Notes: generated by a model not told the origin, from the letters alone. Shown: positions 57,001 to 59,990, counted from the first letter of the stretch. The stretch: DNA of 64,000 bases from Tubulanus polymorphus (GCF_964204645.1 NC_134031.1:1114001-1178000), one strand, 5' to 3'. A program made the numbers and translations.

Positions 57001-57912
57001 TCCCCGAGATTATCACGCGGTCGCAGTCGTAGTCGCAATCGACCGCCATTACAGCAACAACGTCAAGTGATTGGCTCTCCGAACCCGAGTCCGGCGGTCA
57101 GTCGCAGCGGAAGTCGCGAACCGTTATACCGAGCTACATCTCTCGAGACGCGTTCCAGAAGTCCGTCACCGTGTGCCTCGCCTACAGACACGCCTATACA
57201 CGAATACTACGGATCGTCGAATCTAACCGATCGGTCTCGTAGTCCGAGTCCGTCGATGTCTCCACCGAAACGTGCGCCTCGACGTCTACCACCCACCCCT
57301 AATAAACCTACAACTTTGAACTTGCCCGTGAAACGGCAGGACGAAAAAATGCCTCACGTAGTGCCATCACCGACGATACCGCAATCGCATAGGAGTCCCG
57401 GGAGTATTAACTTCCCTCGTTTGAATGCATCACCGACCCATCTGCCAAAACTCGCCGTGCCAATTCCACCACGAAAGTGTCGGTCGTCGTCGCCGGGACG
57501 ACCGATGGCGATTAGTCCCACCGAGAAAAACAATCTGAATATCATCAATAATCAGAGCGCGGTTCGTTCGTCACCGTCGCAGTTACGGACGAGTTTACGT
57601 GATTTGAGTCGGCCGAATAGTGAGCGTAACCTTAACGACGGTCTCGACGAGCATCGTTACGCCGGACAAATACTAAACAACGGACAACGTGACACGTCGT
57701 TCGAACGTGATAATCGACTTCAACAAGACAATCGGTTCGAATTCGAGCCGAGGTCGATGGCCGTCGTGCGTCCGTCTGCCGGTGGCCTGCCCTCTTCCAA
57801 TCTGCCCAACGGATTTAAACCGGGTCAAGGGCAAAGAACCGATCGAAGCCGCGGAGGTAGCAGTCGGCCGCCGAGGGTGCATAGCGATTCCGACGAGGAT
57901 GATTGGTGCTAG
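947..57912 (+). CDS. Cav2: Voltage-gated calcium channel alpha-1 subunit, Cav2 class (3' part: II-III linker to C terminus)
   Basis: Pore-forming subunit of a presynaptic high-voltage-activated calcium channel in the plasma membrane. It admits calcium that triggers transmitter release. Thirty exons were joined by eye using GT/AG sites and phase continuity; one choice at each alternative pair gives 4,371 nt, 1,456 residues. Domain order: II-III linker (residues 1-129), domain III (about 130-435), domain IV (about 436-738), EF-hand/pre-IQ/IQ (about 739-887), tail (888-1456). Key marks are pore glutamates in TGEGWP (13208-13210) and TGEAW (30330-30332), arginine-rich S4 segments in III and IV, the IQ helix with [11 protein letters not shown], and the C-terminal DDWC. 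Cav2 rather than Cav1 is shown by the QGPSPG stretch after the domain III pore, the PYSSMF lead-in to IIIS1, and the RIM-BP and PDZ ligands. The 5' end is outside the window, so no start codon is seen. CACNA1A, B and E are the vertebrate co-orthologues. Confidence 0.96.
1174..1518. repeat. Dispersed foldback element (tcatcttcagg family), copy 1
   Basis: Outer ends read like aagtccgaaatgtttcctc and, inverted, gaaactttcgggactcc. The interior carries repeated agtcatcttcagg segments, with an inverted pair around 1400-1432. Related copies lie near 6605-6840, 12270-12500, 31100-31300, 38205-38360 and 41230-41310. No coding capacity; MITE-like. Confidence 0.65.
1632..1756 (+). CDS. Cav2: Cav2 exon: II-III linker, part 2
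   Basis: Residues 46-87. The acceptor is atttccag and the donor ctg|gtcagt; phase 2 in, phase 1 out. It is hydrophilic and rich in Asn, Lys and Asp, with an [11 protein letters not shown] stretch. A second acceptor, tttcag at 1638-1643, would shorten the exon by 12 nt (four codons), so a NAGNAG-like minor choice is possible. Confidence 0.78.
2668..2711. repeat. (ATT)n microsatellite
   Basis: About fourteen uninterrupted ATT units. Confidence 0.95.
3400..3510. repeat. Foldback MITE (GCTCAAAAGTTGGTTAA family), degenerate copy
   Basis: The left end ggtccagtgctcaaaagttg and the right end, inverted, read agagcaactgacccc; the interior has gtcactatgtcagttatccg as in copies at 39859-39985, 53409-53639 and 59862-59990. 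Confidence 0.7.
3869..3995 (+). CDS. Cav2: Cav2 exon: end of II-III linker, entry to IIIS1
   Basis: Residues 88-129. The acceptor is cattacag and the donor ccc|gtgagt; phase 1 in, phase 2 out. An Asn-rich linker is followed by the strongly conserved pre-IIIS1 motif [18 protein letters not shown], which is typical of Cav2 channels and anchors the reading frame. Confidence 0.93.
4286..4475 (+). CDS. Cav2: Cav2 exon: domain III S1 and S2
   Basis: Residues 130-193. The acceptor is ctttcag and the donor aag|gtattc; phase 2 in, phase 0 out. It encodes IIIS1 (the [19 protein letters not shown] region), the extracellular AAEDPV motif, and IIIS2 with [16 protein letters not shown], whose acidic residue is part of the voltage-sensor charge-transfer centre. 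Confidence 0.96.
5009..5115 (+). CDS. Cav2: Cav2 exon: domain III S3
   Basis: Residues 194-228. The acceptor is cgttcag and the donor cag|gtatgt; phase 0 in, phase 2 out. It encodes the S2-S3 loop and IIIS3 with [19 protein letters not shown], including the conserved Asp of S3. The exon stops in the S3-S4 linker, where two candidate microexons (5313-5333 and 7109-7123) can be added in phase. Confidence 0.95.
5313..5333 (+). CDS. Cav2: Candidate 21-nt microexon, IIIS3-S4 linker
   Basis: It is flanked by tattttag and gtagtt. Twenty-one nucleotides in phase 2/2 add seven residues (SAMEAAN) without shifting the frame, exactly at the IIIS3-S4 junction. Vertebrate CACNA1B uses a tiny optional exon (e24a, inserting SFMG) at the equivalent place. 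The polypyrimidine tract is only moderate and the donor is not optimal, so this could be a chance match. Confidence 0.4.
5506..5997. repeat. Minisatellite, 40-bp unit, about 12 copies
   Basis: Unit core acccctagaacagtataaat followed by accagctgatcttaccggtt. Copies differ at a few positions (ccgg/ctgg, gtataa/gtgtga). Each unit carries a near-identical gtataaata box. Confidence 0.95.
6605..6840. repeat. Dispersed foldback element (tcatcttcagg family), copy 2
   Basis: Ends resemble copy 1: gagtctgaaaatgttgcct on the left and gttcagactttctttttct on the right, with tagtcatcttcaggaatac inside. Confidence 0.65.
7109..7123 (+). CDS. Cav2: Candidate 15-nt microexon, IIIS3-S4 linker
   Basis: A pyrimidine-rich tract (atttccttttccatatag) precedes it and a near-consensus donor, gg|gtaagt, follows. 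Fifteen nucleotides in phase 2/2 insert five residues, placing SYKSDG between FAF and GSTSNNG in the extracellular S3-S4 loop of domain III. The splice sites are stronger than those of the 21-nt candidate. The position matches the optional e24a exon of CACNA1B, whose homologue changes gating. Confidence 0.55.
7922..8000 (-). repeat. tRNA-derived SINE-like head (minus strand)
   Basis: On the minus strand the order is A-box-like TGGTCTAATGGTTGG (7975-7989) then B-box GGTTCAAGTCC (7935-7945), the layout of a polymerase III promoter in a tRNA. The acceptor and T stems do not pair properly, so a functional tRNA is unlikely. The downstream ccctaaccct-rich stretch (7855-7920) may be the SINE body. 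Confidence 0.6.
9041..9152 (+). CDS. Cav2: Cav2 exon: domain III S4 voltage sensor
   Basis: Residues 229-266. The acceptor is attatttcag and the donor aag|gtcaga; phase 2 in, phase 0 out. It encodes a short polar S3-S4 loop ([11 protein letters not shown]) and IIIS4, with basic residues spaced every third position in [19 protein letters not shown], plus the S4-S5 linker start. Confidence 0.96.
9488..9620. repeat. MITE-like element, related to 32130-32280 in opposite orientation
   Basis: Segments such as ccgctccaactgcccggaat match, in reverse complement, attccagggcagttggagcg at about 32200-32220. Ends contain gcctcggatt and its inverted form. Confidence 0.5.
9766..9926 (+). CDS. Cav2: Cav2 alternative exon IIIS5-a (mutually exclusive)
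   Basis: The acceptor is atttcag and the donor tca|gtaagt; phase 0 in, phase 2 out, 161 nt. It encodes [15 protein letters not shown], the IIIS5 helix ([19 protein letters not shown]) and [18 protein letters not shown] of the turret. It aligns without gaps to 11670-11830, with 39 of 54 residues identical including the codon shared with the next exon. It keeps AVFDCVVNS as in vertebrate Cav2, while its S4-S5 and S5 residues diverge more than those of the sister exon. Neither copy has a stop or damage. Using both or neither would break the frame. Confidence 0.92.
9927..11669. other. Intron between the two alternative IIIS5 exons
   Basis: 1.74 kb. Holds an (AT)n run near 10012-10035, a short two-copy direct duplication near 10560-10648, and a 25-27-bp tandem array at about 11150-11255. 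This is where competing RNA structures or steric limits that enforce exclusive splicing could lie; no such structure was identified by eye. Confidence 0.6.
11150..11255. repeat. Short tandem array, about 25-27-bp unit, four copies
   Basis: Unit resembles gtacatgcatatgttatgta with variable spacing. It produces open frames in two frames that have no coding support. Confidence 0.85.
11670..11830 (+). CDS. Cav2: Cav2 alternative exon IIIS5-b (mutually exclusive)
   Basis: The acceptor is taatttcag and the donor tca|gtaagt; phase 0 in, phase 2 out, 161 nt, identical in length to IIIS5-a. It encodes [19 protein letters not shown]5 ([19 protein letters not shown]) and [18 protein letters not shown]. 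The NVLN and YMLF residues resemble vertebrate Cav2 more than IIIS5-a does. The main differences are in the S4-S5 coupling segment, scattered S5 positions and turret charges. Confidence 0.94.
11831..13077. other. Intron after IIIS5-b
   Basis: Contains a tcatcttcagg-family remnant at about 12270-12500. Nothing else recognised. Confidence 0.55.
13078..13221 (+). CDS. Cav2: Cav2 exon: domain III turret and pore loop
   Basis: Residues 320-367. The acceptor is ttatttttag and the donor cca ca|gtaagt; phase 2 in and out. The turret [20 protein letters not shown] leads into the pore helix [16 protein letters not shown]. The glutamate at 13208-13210 is the domain III member of the EEEE calcium selectivity ring. 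Confidence 0.96.
13292..14182. repeat. Minisatellite, 48-bp unit, about 19 copies
   Basis: Unit core ccctgactctgcttgccata followed by gagacaactgtctctgatta and tcacgt. The unit length is a multiple of three and stop-free in several frames on both strands, so it yields long false open frames (318 codons +, 334 codons -). Each unit contains the palindrome AGAGACA-AC-TGTCTCT. Confidence 0.97.
14376..14577 (+). CDS. Cav2: Cav2 exon: domain III S6
   Basis: Residues 368-435. The acceptor is gattatag and the donor cag|gtttga; phase 2 in, phase 0 out. It encodes [19 protein letters not shown], a Cav2-class signature after the selectivity filter, then IIIS6 with [21 protein letters not shown], and the start of the III-IV linker. 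Confidence 0.96.
14718..14882 (+). CDS. Cav2: Cav2 exon: III-IV linker and IVS1
   Basis: Residues 436-490. The acceptor is atttttcag and the donor aag|gtaagt; phase 0 in and out. [20 protein letters not shown] forms the III-IV linker and [19 protein letters not shown] forms IVS1. It ends in LMMK, the point where the next exon can be either of two alternatives. Confidence 0.96.
15093..15220. repeat. Foldback MITE (GTTTCACGAA family)
   Basis: Ends agcccggttttatgaaaaag and ttcatgaaactggatcctg are inverted repeats; the interior has taccaatggcaatttgacaa, shared with 29663-30091 and 54994-55128. Confidence 0.7.
16771..17050. repeat. Tandem array, about 30-bp unit, nine copies
   Basis: Unit resembles aaatgatgtatgtttgatga plus tatacatccc. 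Within a unit gatgtat and atacatc are complementary, so each unit can form a hairpin. Confidence 0.92.
18915..19025 (+). CDS. Cav2: Cav2 alternative exon IVS1-S2 loop and S2, version a
   Basis: The acceptor is ctttatag and the donor agg|gtaagc; phase 0 in and out, 111 nt, 37 residues. It starts [16 protein letters not shown], the form seen in vertebrate Cav2 channels, followed by IVS2 [21 protein letters not shown]. It joins in phase to LMMK before it and NYFRDPWN after it. Confidence 0.92.
20086..20220 (+). CDS. Cav2: Cav2 alternative exon IVS1-S2 loop and S2, version b
   Basis: The acceptor is catgcttcag and the donor cgg|gtatga; phase 0 in and out, 135 nt, 45 residues. It begins [20 protein letters not shown] and carries IVS2 [20 protein letters not shown]. 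Over the 27 residues at the S2 end, 18 match version a; the extracellular loop is eight residues longer and unrelated. Inclusion of both would keep the frame but duplicate S2, so mutually exclusive use is inferred from structure, not phase. Confidence 0.9.
20221..23253. other. Intron before IVS3
   Basis: AT-rich, about 3 kb. Minus-strand frames near 21913-22234 have no recognisable product. I see no exon or repeat of note. Confidence 0.5.
23254..23337 (+). CDS. Cav2: Cav2 exon: domain IV S3
   Basis: Residues 528-555. The acceptor is tttcttctag and the donor cag|gttagt; phase 0 in and out. It encodes [19 protein letters not shown] and TDVLVTELQ, the IVS3 helix and start of the IVS3-S4 linker. 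Vertebrate Cav2 genes use short optional exons at this linker. Confidence 0.95.
25595..25877. mobile_element. piggyBac-type MITE, degenerate copy
   Basis: Terminal inverted repeats ccctttcagtgc and gcactgaaaggg; the interior contains ccccagtgcggtgtatcatt and related short palindromes shared with the copy at 29689-29976. The flanks are no longer intact TTAA (tttaaaa on the left, ttgt on the right). Confidence 0.75.
26958..27013. repeat. (CT)n microsatellite
   Basis: Nearly pure CT dinucleotide run; the minus strand gives a meaningless Arg-Glu frame. Confidence 0.95.
27880..27915 (+). CDS. Cav2: Weak candidate 36-nt cassette, IVS3-S4 linker
   Basis: A good polypyrimidine tract (ttttttcttccaatcag) is followed by 36 nt in phase 0/0, translating as [12 protein letters not shown], and a mediocre donor ccg|gtatca. 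It would lengthen the IVS3-S4 loop. The peptide resembles no known insert, and short in-frame chance exons are expected in a 6-kb intron. Confidence 0.2.
29345..29461 (+). CDS. Cav2: Cav2 exon: domain IV S4 voltage sensor
   Basis: Residues 556-594. The acceptor is tgttagcag and the donor agg|gtaagg; phase 0 in and out. It encodes [20 protein letters not shown] and [19 protein letters not shown], the IVS4 charged helix and S4-S5 linker, nearly invariant across Cav2 channels. Confidence 0.96.
29566..29631 (+). CDS. Cav2: Cav2 exon: domain IV S5
   Basis: Residues 595-616. The acceptor is tttttcag and the donor caa|gtaagt; phase 0 in and out, 66 nt. It encodes [20 protein letters not shown] then MQ, the IVS5 helix. 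Confidence 0.96.
29663..30091. repeat. Foldback MITE (GTTTCACGAA family) split by a TTAA MITE
   Basis: Left remnant ccagagttttacaaaaacg, then the inserted element, then gcctaaaacggttaagtttg onward to gtgaaattgagtcctg. The uninterrupted relative is the reverse complement of 54994-55128. Confidence 0.8.
29689..29976. mobile_element. piggyBac-type MITE, 288 bp, with TTAA duplication
   Basis: Flanked by TTAA at 29685-29688 and 29977-29980. The termini CCCTTTCAGTGC and GCACTGAAAGGG are perfect inverted repeats. The interior carries three copies of the palindrome ACACCGCAGTGCGGTGT or close forms. No coding capacity, so mobilised in trans if at all. Confidence 0.88.
30225..30464 (+). CDS. Cav2: Cav2 exon: domain IV pore loop to start of S6
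   Basis: Residues 617-696. The acceptor is tgttgcag and the donor ttg|gtaaga; phase 0 in and out. It encodes the turret [19 protein letters not shown], the pore helix [13 protein letters not shown] with the domain IV selectivity glutamate at 30330-30332, a cysteine-containing post-pore loop, and the first half of IVS6 ([15 protein letters not shown]). Confidence 0.97.
30924..31051 (+). CDS. Cav2: Cav2 exon: end of IVS6 and proximal C terminus
   Basis: Residues 697-738. The acceptor is gttttcag and the donor ctc|gtaaga; phase 0 in, phase 2 out. It encodes [20 protein letters not shown] and [20 protein letters not shown], the hallmark of high-voltage-activated channels: the activation gate and the first helix of the EF-hand-like module. 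Confidence 0.97.
31372..31468 (+). CDS. Cav2: Cav2 exon: EF-hand-like module
   Basis: Residues 739-771. The acceptor is tcatcag and the donor agg|gtaagt; phase 2 in, phase 0 out. It encodes [20 protein letters not shown] then [12 protein letters not shown]. It corresponds to vertebrate exon 37, which has mutually exclusive 37a/37b forms in CACNA1A and CACNA1B. Only one copy is visible here between 31052 and 31617. Confidence 0.96.
31618..31723 (+). CDS. Cav2: Cav2 exon: pre-IQ region
   Basis: Residues 772-806. A long T tract and tttgtag form the acceptor; the donor is cag|gtaagc. Phase 0 in, phase 1 out. It encodes [20 protein letters not shown] and [15 protein letters not shown], the pre-IQ helices that take part in calmodulin-dependent regulation. 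Confidence 0.95.
32269..32458. repeat. Tandem array, 48-bp unit, four copies
   Basis: Unit gagataatcaggtcattcac then cctggccgagtggtccaatg and acagacgt. Copies are almost identical, pointing to recent expansion. Confidence 0.95.
32583..32612 (+). CDS. Cav2: Candidate 30-nt cassette exon in pre-IQ region
   Basis: The acceptor is gattcaatag and the donor ccc|gtaagt. Thirty nucleotides in phase 1/1 read [10 protein letters not shown]. Inclusion or skipping both keep the frame (either V or TL precedes EEMDRKDD). The donor is near-consensus, while the pyrimidine tract is weak. It falls where vertebrate Cav2 channels differ in length between the pre-IQ helix and the QQMDAELRKE-like helix. Confidence 0.6.
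33867..34001 (+). CDS. Cav2: Cav2 exon: pre-IQ helix 2
   Basis: Residues 807-851. The acceptor is tatttccag and the donor cag|gtcggt; phase 1 in and out. It encodes [20 protein letters not shown] then [20 protein letters not shown]. The frame stays open past the weak donor to about 34171, but only splicing at 34001 continues in phase into the IQ exon. Confidence 0.92.
34553..34603 (+). CDS. Cav2: Candidate 51-nt cassette exon before the IQ exon
   Basis: The acceptor is cctattatcag and the donor aag|gtttgt. Fifty-one nucleotides in phase 1/1 with no stop read [17 protein letters not shown], a Ser/Gln-rich insert just ahead of the IQ domain. Both flanking exons accept it. Splice-site strength is moderate, and no homologous insert is known to me. 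Confidence 0.4.
35053..35189. repeat. Foldback element (GTGACTTAAGACC family)
   Basis: gagttgcacagtcgtgactt and aggcgtgactgtgcaagttg are near-perfect inverted arms about 95 nt apart. Related to the element at 49295-49539. Confidence 0.7.
35275..35352. repeat. Short palindromic element (GGATCCAGTTCCACA family)
   Basis: ggatccagttccacac and gcaactgtggaaccgggtcc form inverted ends. Similar elements are at about 14937-15027, 24355-24445, 42053-42132, 53446-53543, 54220-54303 and 60158-60267. Confidence 0.7.
35425..35531 (+). CDS. Cav2: Cav2 exon: IQ domain
   Basis: Residues 852-887. The acceptor is ttttcag and the donor gct|gtaagt; phase 1 in, phase 0 out. It encodes [20 protein letters not shown] then [16 protein letters not shown]. 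The [12 protein letters not shown] helix is the calmodulin-binding IQ motif, with Ile in the anchor position as in Cav2 channels. Confidence 0.96.
36909..36935 (+). CDS. Cav2: Cav2 microexon, 27 nt, after the IQ domain
   Basis: The acceptor is attttcag and the donor gag|gtaaaa; phase 0/0; encodes IKILGLDEE. It sits between IQ and the charged tail exons and may be constitutive or optional, since skipping preserves the frame. Confidence 0.65.
38071..38088 (+). CDS. Cav2: Cav2 microexon, 18 nt, candidate
   Basis: A strong T tract and aacag form the acceptor; the donor gag|gttggt is weak. Phase 0/0, encoding DPKREE, which extends the acidic/basic run of the neighbouring exons. A better-looking internal donor (aagc|gtgagg) would leave 10 nt and break the frame with the next exon. 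Confidence 0.5.
39398..39448 (+). CDS. Cav2: Cav2 exon: charged tail segment, 51 nt
   Basis: Residues 903-919. The acceptor is gaatttcag and the donor gag|gtaaaa; phase 0/0. It encodes [17 protein letters not shown] and joins directly to the RPPSLFRR exon. Confidence 0.75.
39859..39985. repeat. Foldback MITE (GCTCAAAAGTTGGTTAA family)
   Basis: ggggccagttgctcaaaagt opens it; tatccactggttaactttaa lies near the right end, which is partly lost. Confidence 0.65.
40285..40460. repeat. Imperfect tandem array, about 18-20-bp unit
   Basis: Repeats of tatgacctagttatggtta with substitutions and length changes. Confidence 0.85.
40997..41103 (+). CDS. Cav2: Cav2 exon: tail segment with [10 protein letters not shown]
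   Basis: Residues 920-954. The acceptor is gatttttcag and the donor cgg|gtaaga; phase 0 in, phase 2 out. It encodes [20 protein letters not shown] and a Ser/Asp-rich run. GC content is clearly higher than in the flanking introns, as expected for coding sequence. Confidence 0.88.
42371..42660. repeat. MITE-like element, family with 45119-45443
   Basis: Right part gattaggcacgggccaaatt is the reverse complement of the left part of 45119-45443 (aatttggcccatgcctaatt). gaagtgactcacctcacttg also matches in inverted orientation. Confidence 0.65.
43685..43913. repeat. MITE-like element, family with 62222-62467
   Basis: Ends aggcaggcataggtcaac and gtcgacctatgcctacct are inverted repeats. The interior gggagggacagtcgcgt matches, inverted, acgcgacggtctctccc at about 62345-62360. 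Confidence 0.7.
44106..44208 (+). CDS. Cav2: Cav2 exon: basic tail segment
   Basis: Residues 955-989. The acceptor is acattacag and the donor cag|gtatgt; phase 2 in, phase 0 out. It encodes [20 protein letters not shown] then [14 protein letters not shown]. The reading frame is chosen because only phase 2 joins exon 40997-41103 to the next exon. Confidence 0.85.
44401..44472 (+). CDS. Cav2: Cav2 exon: tail helix, 72 nt
   Basis: Residues 990-1013. The acceptor is tatatgcag and the donor aag|gtatcg; phase 0/0. It encodes [20 protein letters not shown] then RQVK. A short predicted amphipathic helix; skipping would preserve the frame. Confidence 0.75.
44473..46939. other. Intron in the C-terminal tail
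   Basis: Contains the MITE-like element 45119-45443 and a partial GTGACTTAAGACC-family copy near 44645-44750. Otherwise AT-rich with nothing recognised. Confidence 0.5.
45119..45443. repeat. MITE-like element, family with 42371-42660
   Basis: Begins caatcacacgtagacaattt and ends ggcaccagtgtgattg, giving inverted CAATCACA ends. Confidence 0.65.
46940..47041 (+). CDS. Cav2: Cav2 exon: proline-rich tail segment
   Basis: Residues 1014-1047. The acceptor is gtgaacag and the donor gag|gtattt; phase 0/0. It encodes [20 protein letters not shown] then [14 protein letters not shown]. If the donor is not used, the frame stays open for 27 more residues to a TAA at 47123-47125, described separately. 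Confidence 0.85.
47042..47125 (+). CDS. Cav2: Possible alternative C terminus by donor read-through
   Basis: In-frame continuation of exon 46940-47041: [20 protein letters not shown] then GPPPSSN and stop. An AATAAA at 47192-47197 could end such a transcript. This would give a channel lacking the RIM-BP and PDZ ligands. It could equally be ordinary intron that is open by chance. Confidence 0.3.
   Translation, partial: VFHLFSLFEARFAAAKNPGAGPPPSSN
47192..47197 (+). terminator. Intronic AATAAA that could end a short isoform
   Basis: The hexamer lies 67 nt past the read-through stop at 47125. Spacing suits a compact last exon, but the AT-rich background makes coincidence likely. Confidence 0.25.
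47448..47570. repeat. Tandem array, 18-bp unit, about seven copies
   Basis: Unit gtactcagtgttgaggct; one copy lacks three bases. The minus-strand frame of repeated YSLNTE is a by-product. Confidence 0.95.
49271..49574. repeat. Nested foldback elements
   Basis: Outer arms ggaacctcgttacaacgaac and gctcgttataacaaggttcc enclose a second element (49295-49539) with long inverted arms of gaccagtctaagaccaacct and its complement around gttggtcttagactggtctt. The inner one would form a long hairpin when transcribed. Confidence 0.75.
49729..49776 (+). CDS. Cav2: Cav2 exon: tail segment, 48 nt
   Basis: Residues 1048-1063. The acceptor is acattccag and the donor caa|gtgagt; phase 0/0. It encodes [16 protein letters not shown], which contains a short RPDRPP proline motif. 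Skipping would keep the frame. Confidence 0.72.
50025..50415. repeat. Possible nested MITE pair
   Basis: Inner ends ggtggcgccact (near 50130) and actggcgccacc (near 50337) are inverted repeats. Outer gtcaaactccgatagg and taatcgagtttgattgtg are looser inverted matches. Confidence 0.5.
51568..52192. repeat. Complex minisatellite with higher-order structure
   Basis: A 32-bp unit (aaaacatggtaaccctagtg plus ttggcctgctgt) repeats many times, punctuated four times by a longer module starting gcctatttgtttacatcagg and running through tgaccagttctagaccaatc. Confidence 0.93.
52969..53209 (+). CDS. Cav2: Cav2 exon: tail segment with TP/SP repeats
   Basis: Residues 1064-1143. The acceptor is tattttgtag and the donor aag|gtagac; phase 0 in, phase 1 out. 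It encodes [20 protein letters not shown], a run of TP/SP sites ([19 protein letters not shown]), and a helix [20 protein letters not shown]. Many TP/SP sites suggest proline-directed kinase targets (inference). Confidence 0.9.
53409..53639. repeat. Foldback MITE interrupted by a second foldback element
   Basis: The outer GCTCAAAAGTTGGTTAA element has its left arm at about 53409-53445 and the remainder at 53544-53639. The inner element, 53446-53543, has ends gggtccagttccacag and ctgtggaactgggtcc. Confidence 0.85.
54994..55128. repeat. Foldback MITE (GTTTCACGAA family), uninterrupted copy
   Basis: Ends cagggctcagtttcacaaaa and ttcgtgaaactgggccctg are inverted. Its reverse complement reads aagtttaagcctaaaacgg, the empty counterpart of the TTAA insertion at 29685-29980. 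Confidence 0.82.
55463..55489 (+). CDS. Cav2: Candidate 27-nt microexon in distal tail
   Basis: A long pyrimidine-rich tract and tttttgcag precede it; the donor gtg|gtgtaa is modest. Phase 1/1, inserting EKERRHAGS between RRKK and GHEDNL. Charge composition matches the neighbouring basic sequence. Confidence 0.35.
56972..57912 (+). CDS. Cav2: Cav2 terminal coding exon with RIM-BP SH3 ligand and PDZ ligand
   Basis: Residues 1144-1456. The acceptor is ttattttcag; phase 1 in, and TAG at 57910-57912 is the stop. It is rich in Ser, Pro and Arg, including RSRSRNRPP and [18 protein letters not shown] at 57280-57300 fits the PxxP ligand of RIM-binding protein SH3 domains (RQLPQTP in CACNA1B). The end, SDSDEDDWC (DDWC at 57898-57909), fits the DxWC-type PDZ ligand of Cav2 long isoforms that binds RIM and Mint PDZ domains. 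GC content is far above that of the introns. The frame is closed upstream by the splice site, so the ATG near 56905 is not a start. Confidence 0.95.
57280..57300 (+). other. RIM-BP SH3-binding motif RRLPPTP
   Basis: Seven codons reading RRLPPTP inside the terminal exon. In Cav2 channels this class of motif tethers the channel to RIM-BP at active zones. Assigned by similarity of the R-x-L-P-x-T-P pattern; binding itself is inferred. Confidence 0.8.
57898..57909 (+). other. C-terminal PDZ ligand DDWC
   Basis: The last four codons before the stop. The D-x-W-C ending is the known ligand of Mint1 and RIM PDZ domains in Cav2 channels; its presence at the exact C terminus supports the stop assignment. 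Confidence 0.88.
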
Positions 57913-59610
57913 CCAATCAGAATTCATCGTTTATTTTTATCTACGTGTAACTAATTAATACTATTATATGTTTCATGTCGGAATTATCAATTTTTCTACG
58001 CTCAAATTCGACGCGAAACGTCACATCGCCGTTTTCTTCAATCGTCGAATTCACGTTTTTTTTCCGCCTCGATCGACGGTAAACTGTTTAAAACGCAGCC
58101 AGGAATATGAAAGTTGTTTGTTTTTTTTTTGCCCATTTTTAAAAAGCCTGCTTTAATCTCGTACAGGTAACGTGTATAGAAATATGTTGTGTTTATTTTC
58201 TGACTCGTGTCTCATGCTTCGCTGTTTGCACAAAGATCAAAATCTAGTCATTTCAAAGCGTGCGGTCAATTAATAATATAATGCTTACGAAGTATTAAGG
58301 GTTTCTGAATCTCTGAATGAAGAACAATCTCTCGAAGTCTTAGTCATAAGTCTAAATTATCTCGCAAGTTTTTAGTCATGAGACATCAGTCATTGAGTCG
58401 TAAGTCTTAAGTTGGATCTCTTAAACTGGGAAAAAGTTTAAGACCGACTTCTAGGGGACATGACGGCTTGTAGGAACAAAATTCAATGATGAGAATGAAA
58501 GTATTACGAAAAACTGTCTGCATTTTTTGGAAAATAACGATCACCTTGAATGACCTTATTGCGCCTTTTCTGCTCAATTTTGTATGTTGTTGCGTAATGA
58601 TGAATAATGGCTATTATTCATTTTGAATTGATGGTCTCGGCATCCTGTGTTTTTTGAATAATTCCAAACAATGCCTAAGATTAACATCCACTGGGCAGCC
58701 ATGACAATGCAAAACCTATAAGCAATGTAGATTCTCAACTGTACCATCGCTCATCGAACTGAACATAGCTTTACGTAGATATTCTATATTAGTCTGTGGC
58801 CATAAGTAGAGTTTCTTAACCAAATTATTTCATTGAAATGCATCGCATAACTATGATGAATGTAGATAATTGACGTGGTTCCCATGTCCCTGTGCTATGA
58901 TGGTATCTGTTCATTTCAATTTCAGAAAATTGAAAGATGACCCCATGTAATACTTGGGAAAAATTAGAATTCACGTAACTGGGAACCATGACTACATTAT
59001 TAACGGTGATAGATTTGGTTGATTATTGAAGAGAAAAGTTCTTTCCATGATACAACCAATTTTCTAGCAATCTAGCTCTTTTTCTTTGACTGTAGTGTTT
59101 TGCATTGCTCGTGATGATTGTACACTCGGAACAGTTAGTAGTACATAGAATATATATGTACATGTGTATTTCATATCGGACGAGAGAGTCTGTGTCGCTG
59201 ACATGTACACGTTTGTTTCAATGTCCAGTCTTTCTGTAGCCGCCGATGTAAAACGGATGTTTTTTGTCTCAATTGAAAAATTGCGCGCGATCGTCGCCTT
59301 CAAACGATTGATGTCTAAATAATGTAAATATAAAATTAAAAAGCATTTCATGAAATATATAAATATCGTATTAATAATTAATATAAGCTCTCGATTCATT
59401 GTATACGTACGCACATACAGTACAGACGTATCTATGCGCGTACGTGTGGATCCGACATCGGAAAAATTGCAACATAGTTTTTTACTGAATTCGAAAGATT
59501 TAGTGTGTGTGTGTAACGAATCATAAATAATATAATCTTCGTTAATTTGTTAAAAATTATCATCGTCATGATAAAATTATAATGAATAATAAATAATATG
59601 TGTATTTACA
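57913..59610 (+). other. 3' UTR of Cav2 (extent uncertain)
   Basis: No coding signal follows the TAG. The first canonical AATAAA seen is at 59588-59593, so a 3' UTR of about 1.7 kb is a reasonable minimum if that signal is used. Later AATAAA hexamers at 62704-62709 and 63105-63110 allow longer forms. T runs at 58120-58130 and a (TG) run at 59503-59513 lie inside. Confidence 0.5.
59588..59593 (+). terminator. Candidate polyadenylation signal AATAAA
   Basis: First canonical hexamer found downstream of the Cav2 stop codon, in a very AT-rich stretch where chance matches are common. The AT-rich setting also means non-canonical sites earlier in the UTR cannot be excluded. Confidence 0.4.
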
Positions 59611-59861
59611 GTTATATACCTTACTATACTTTATCGATAACCCATTCCTAATACAGCAGTCATGTTGCAGTTCTTCGATCATTCTCATCTCAACGATACA
59701 ACGATTTCCAGCTTGTCTTCGCTTTGAAATGATTCATCGCAATTCGTGAAATTTCGACCTTAGCAAAATACCGGTAGTGTTTCCTCAGCAGGATCACTTT
59801 TATAGTTGGATAATATAACATTGAACAAATGATAAGTAAGATTCAAATAAGACATCGTACC

Positions 59862-59990
59862 GGGGCTGGTCGCTCAAAAGTCGGTTAAAGGTAACCAGCG
59901 GATAAATACCATAGTAACAATGAACTATTAATTGTCACTATGTCAACTATCCACTGGTTAACTAACCAACTTTTGAGCAACTGCAGCCCC
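59862..59990. repeat. Foldback MITE (GCTCAAAAGTTGGTTAA family), intact copy
   Basis: 129 bp with ends ggggctggtcgctcaaaagt and cttttgagcaactgcagccc. Best reference for the family in this window. Confidence 0.85.

Noticed and set aside
59064-59414. 116-codon minus-strand frame
   Set aside because: Lies antisense in the Cav2 3' UTR, with no recognisable domain and composition of AT-rich non-coding DNA.
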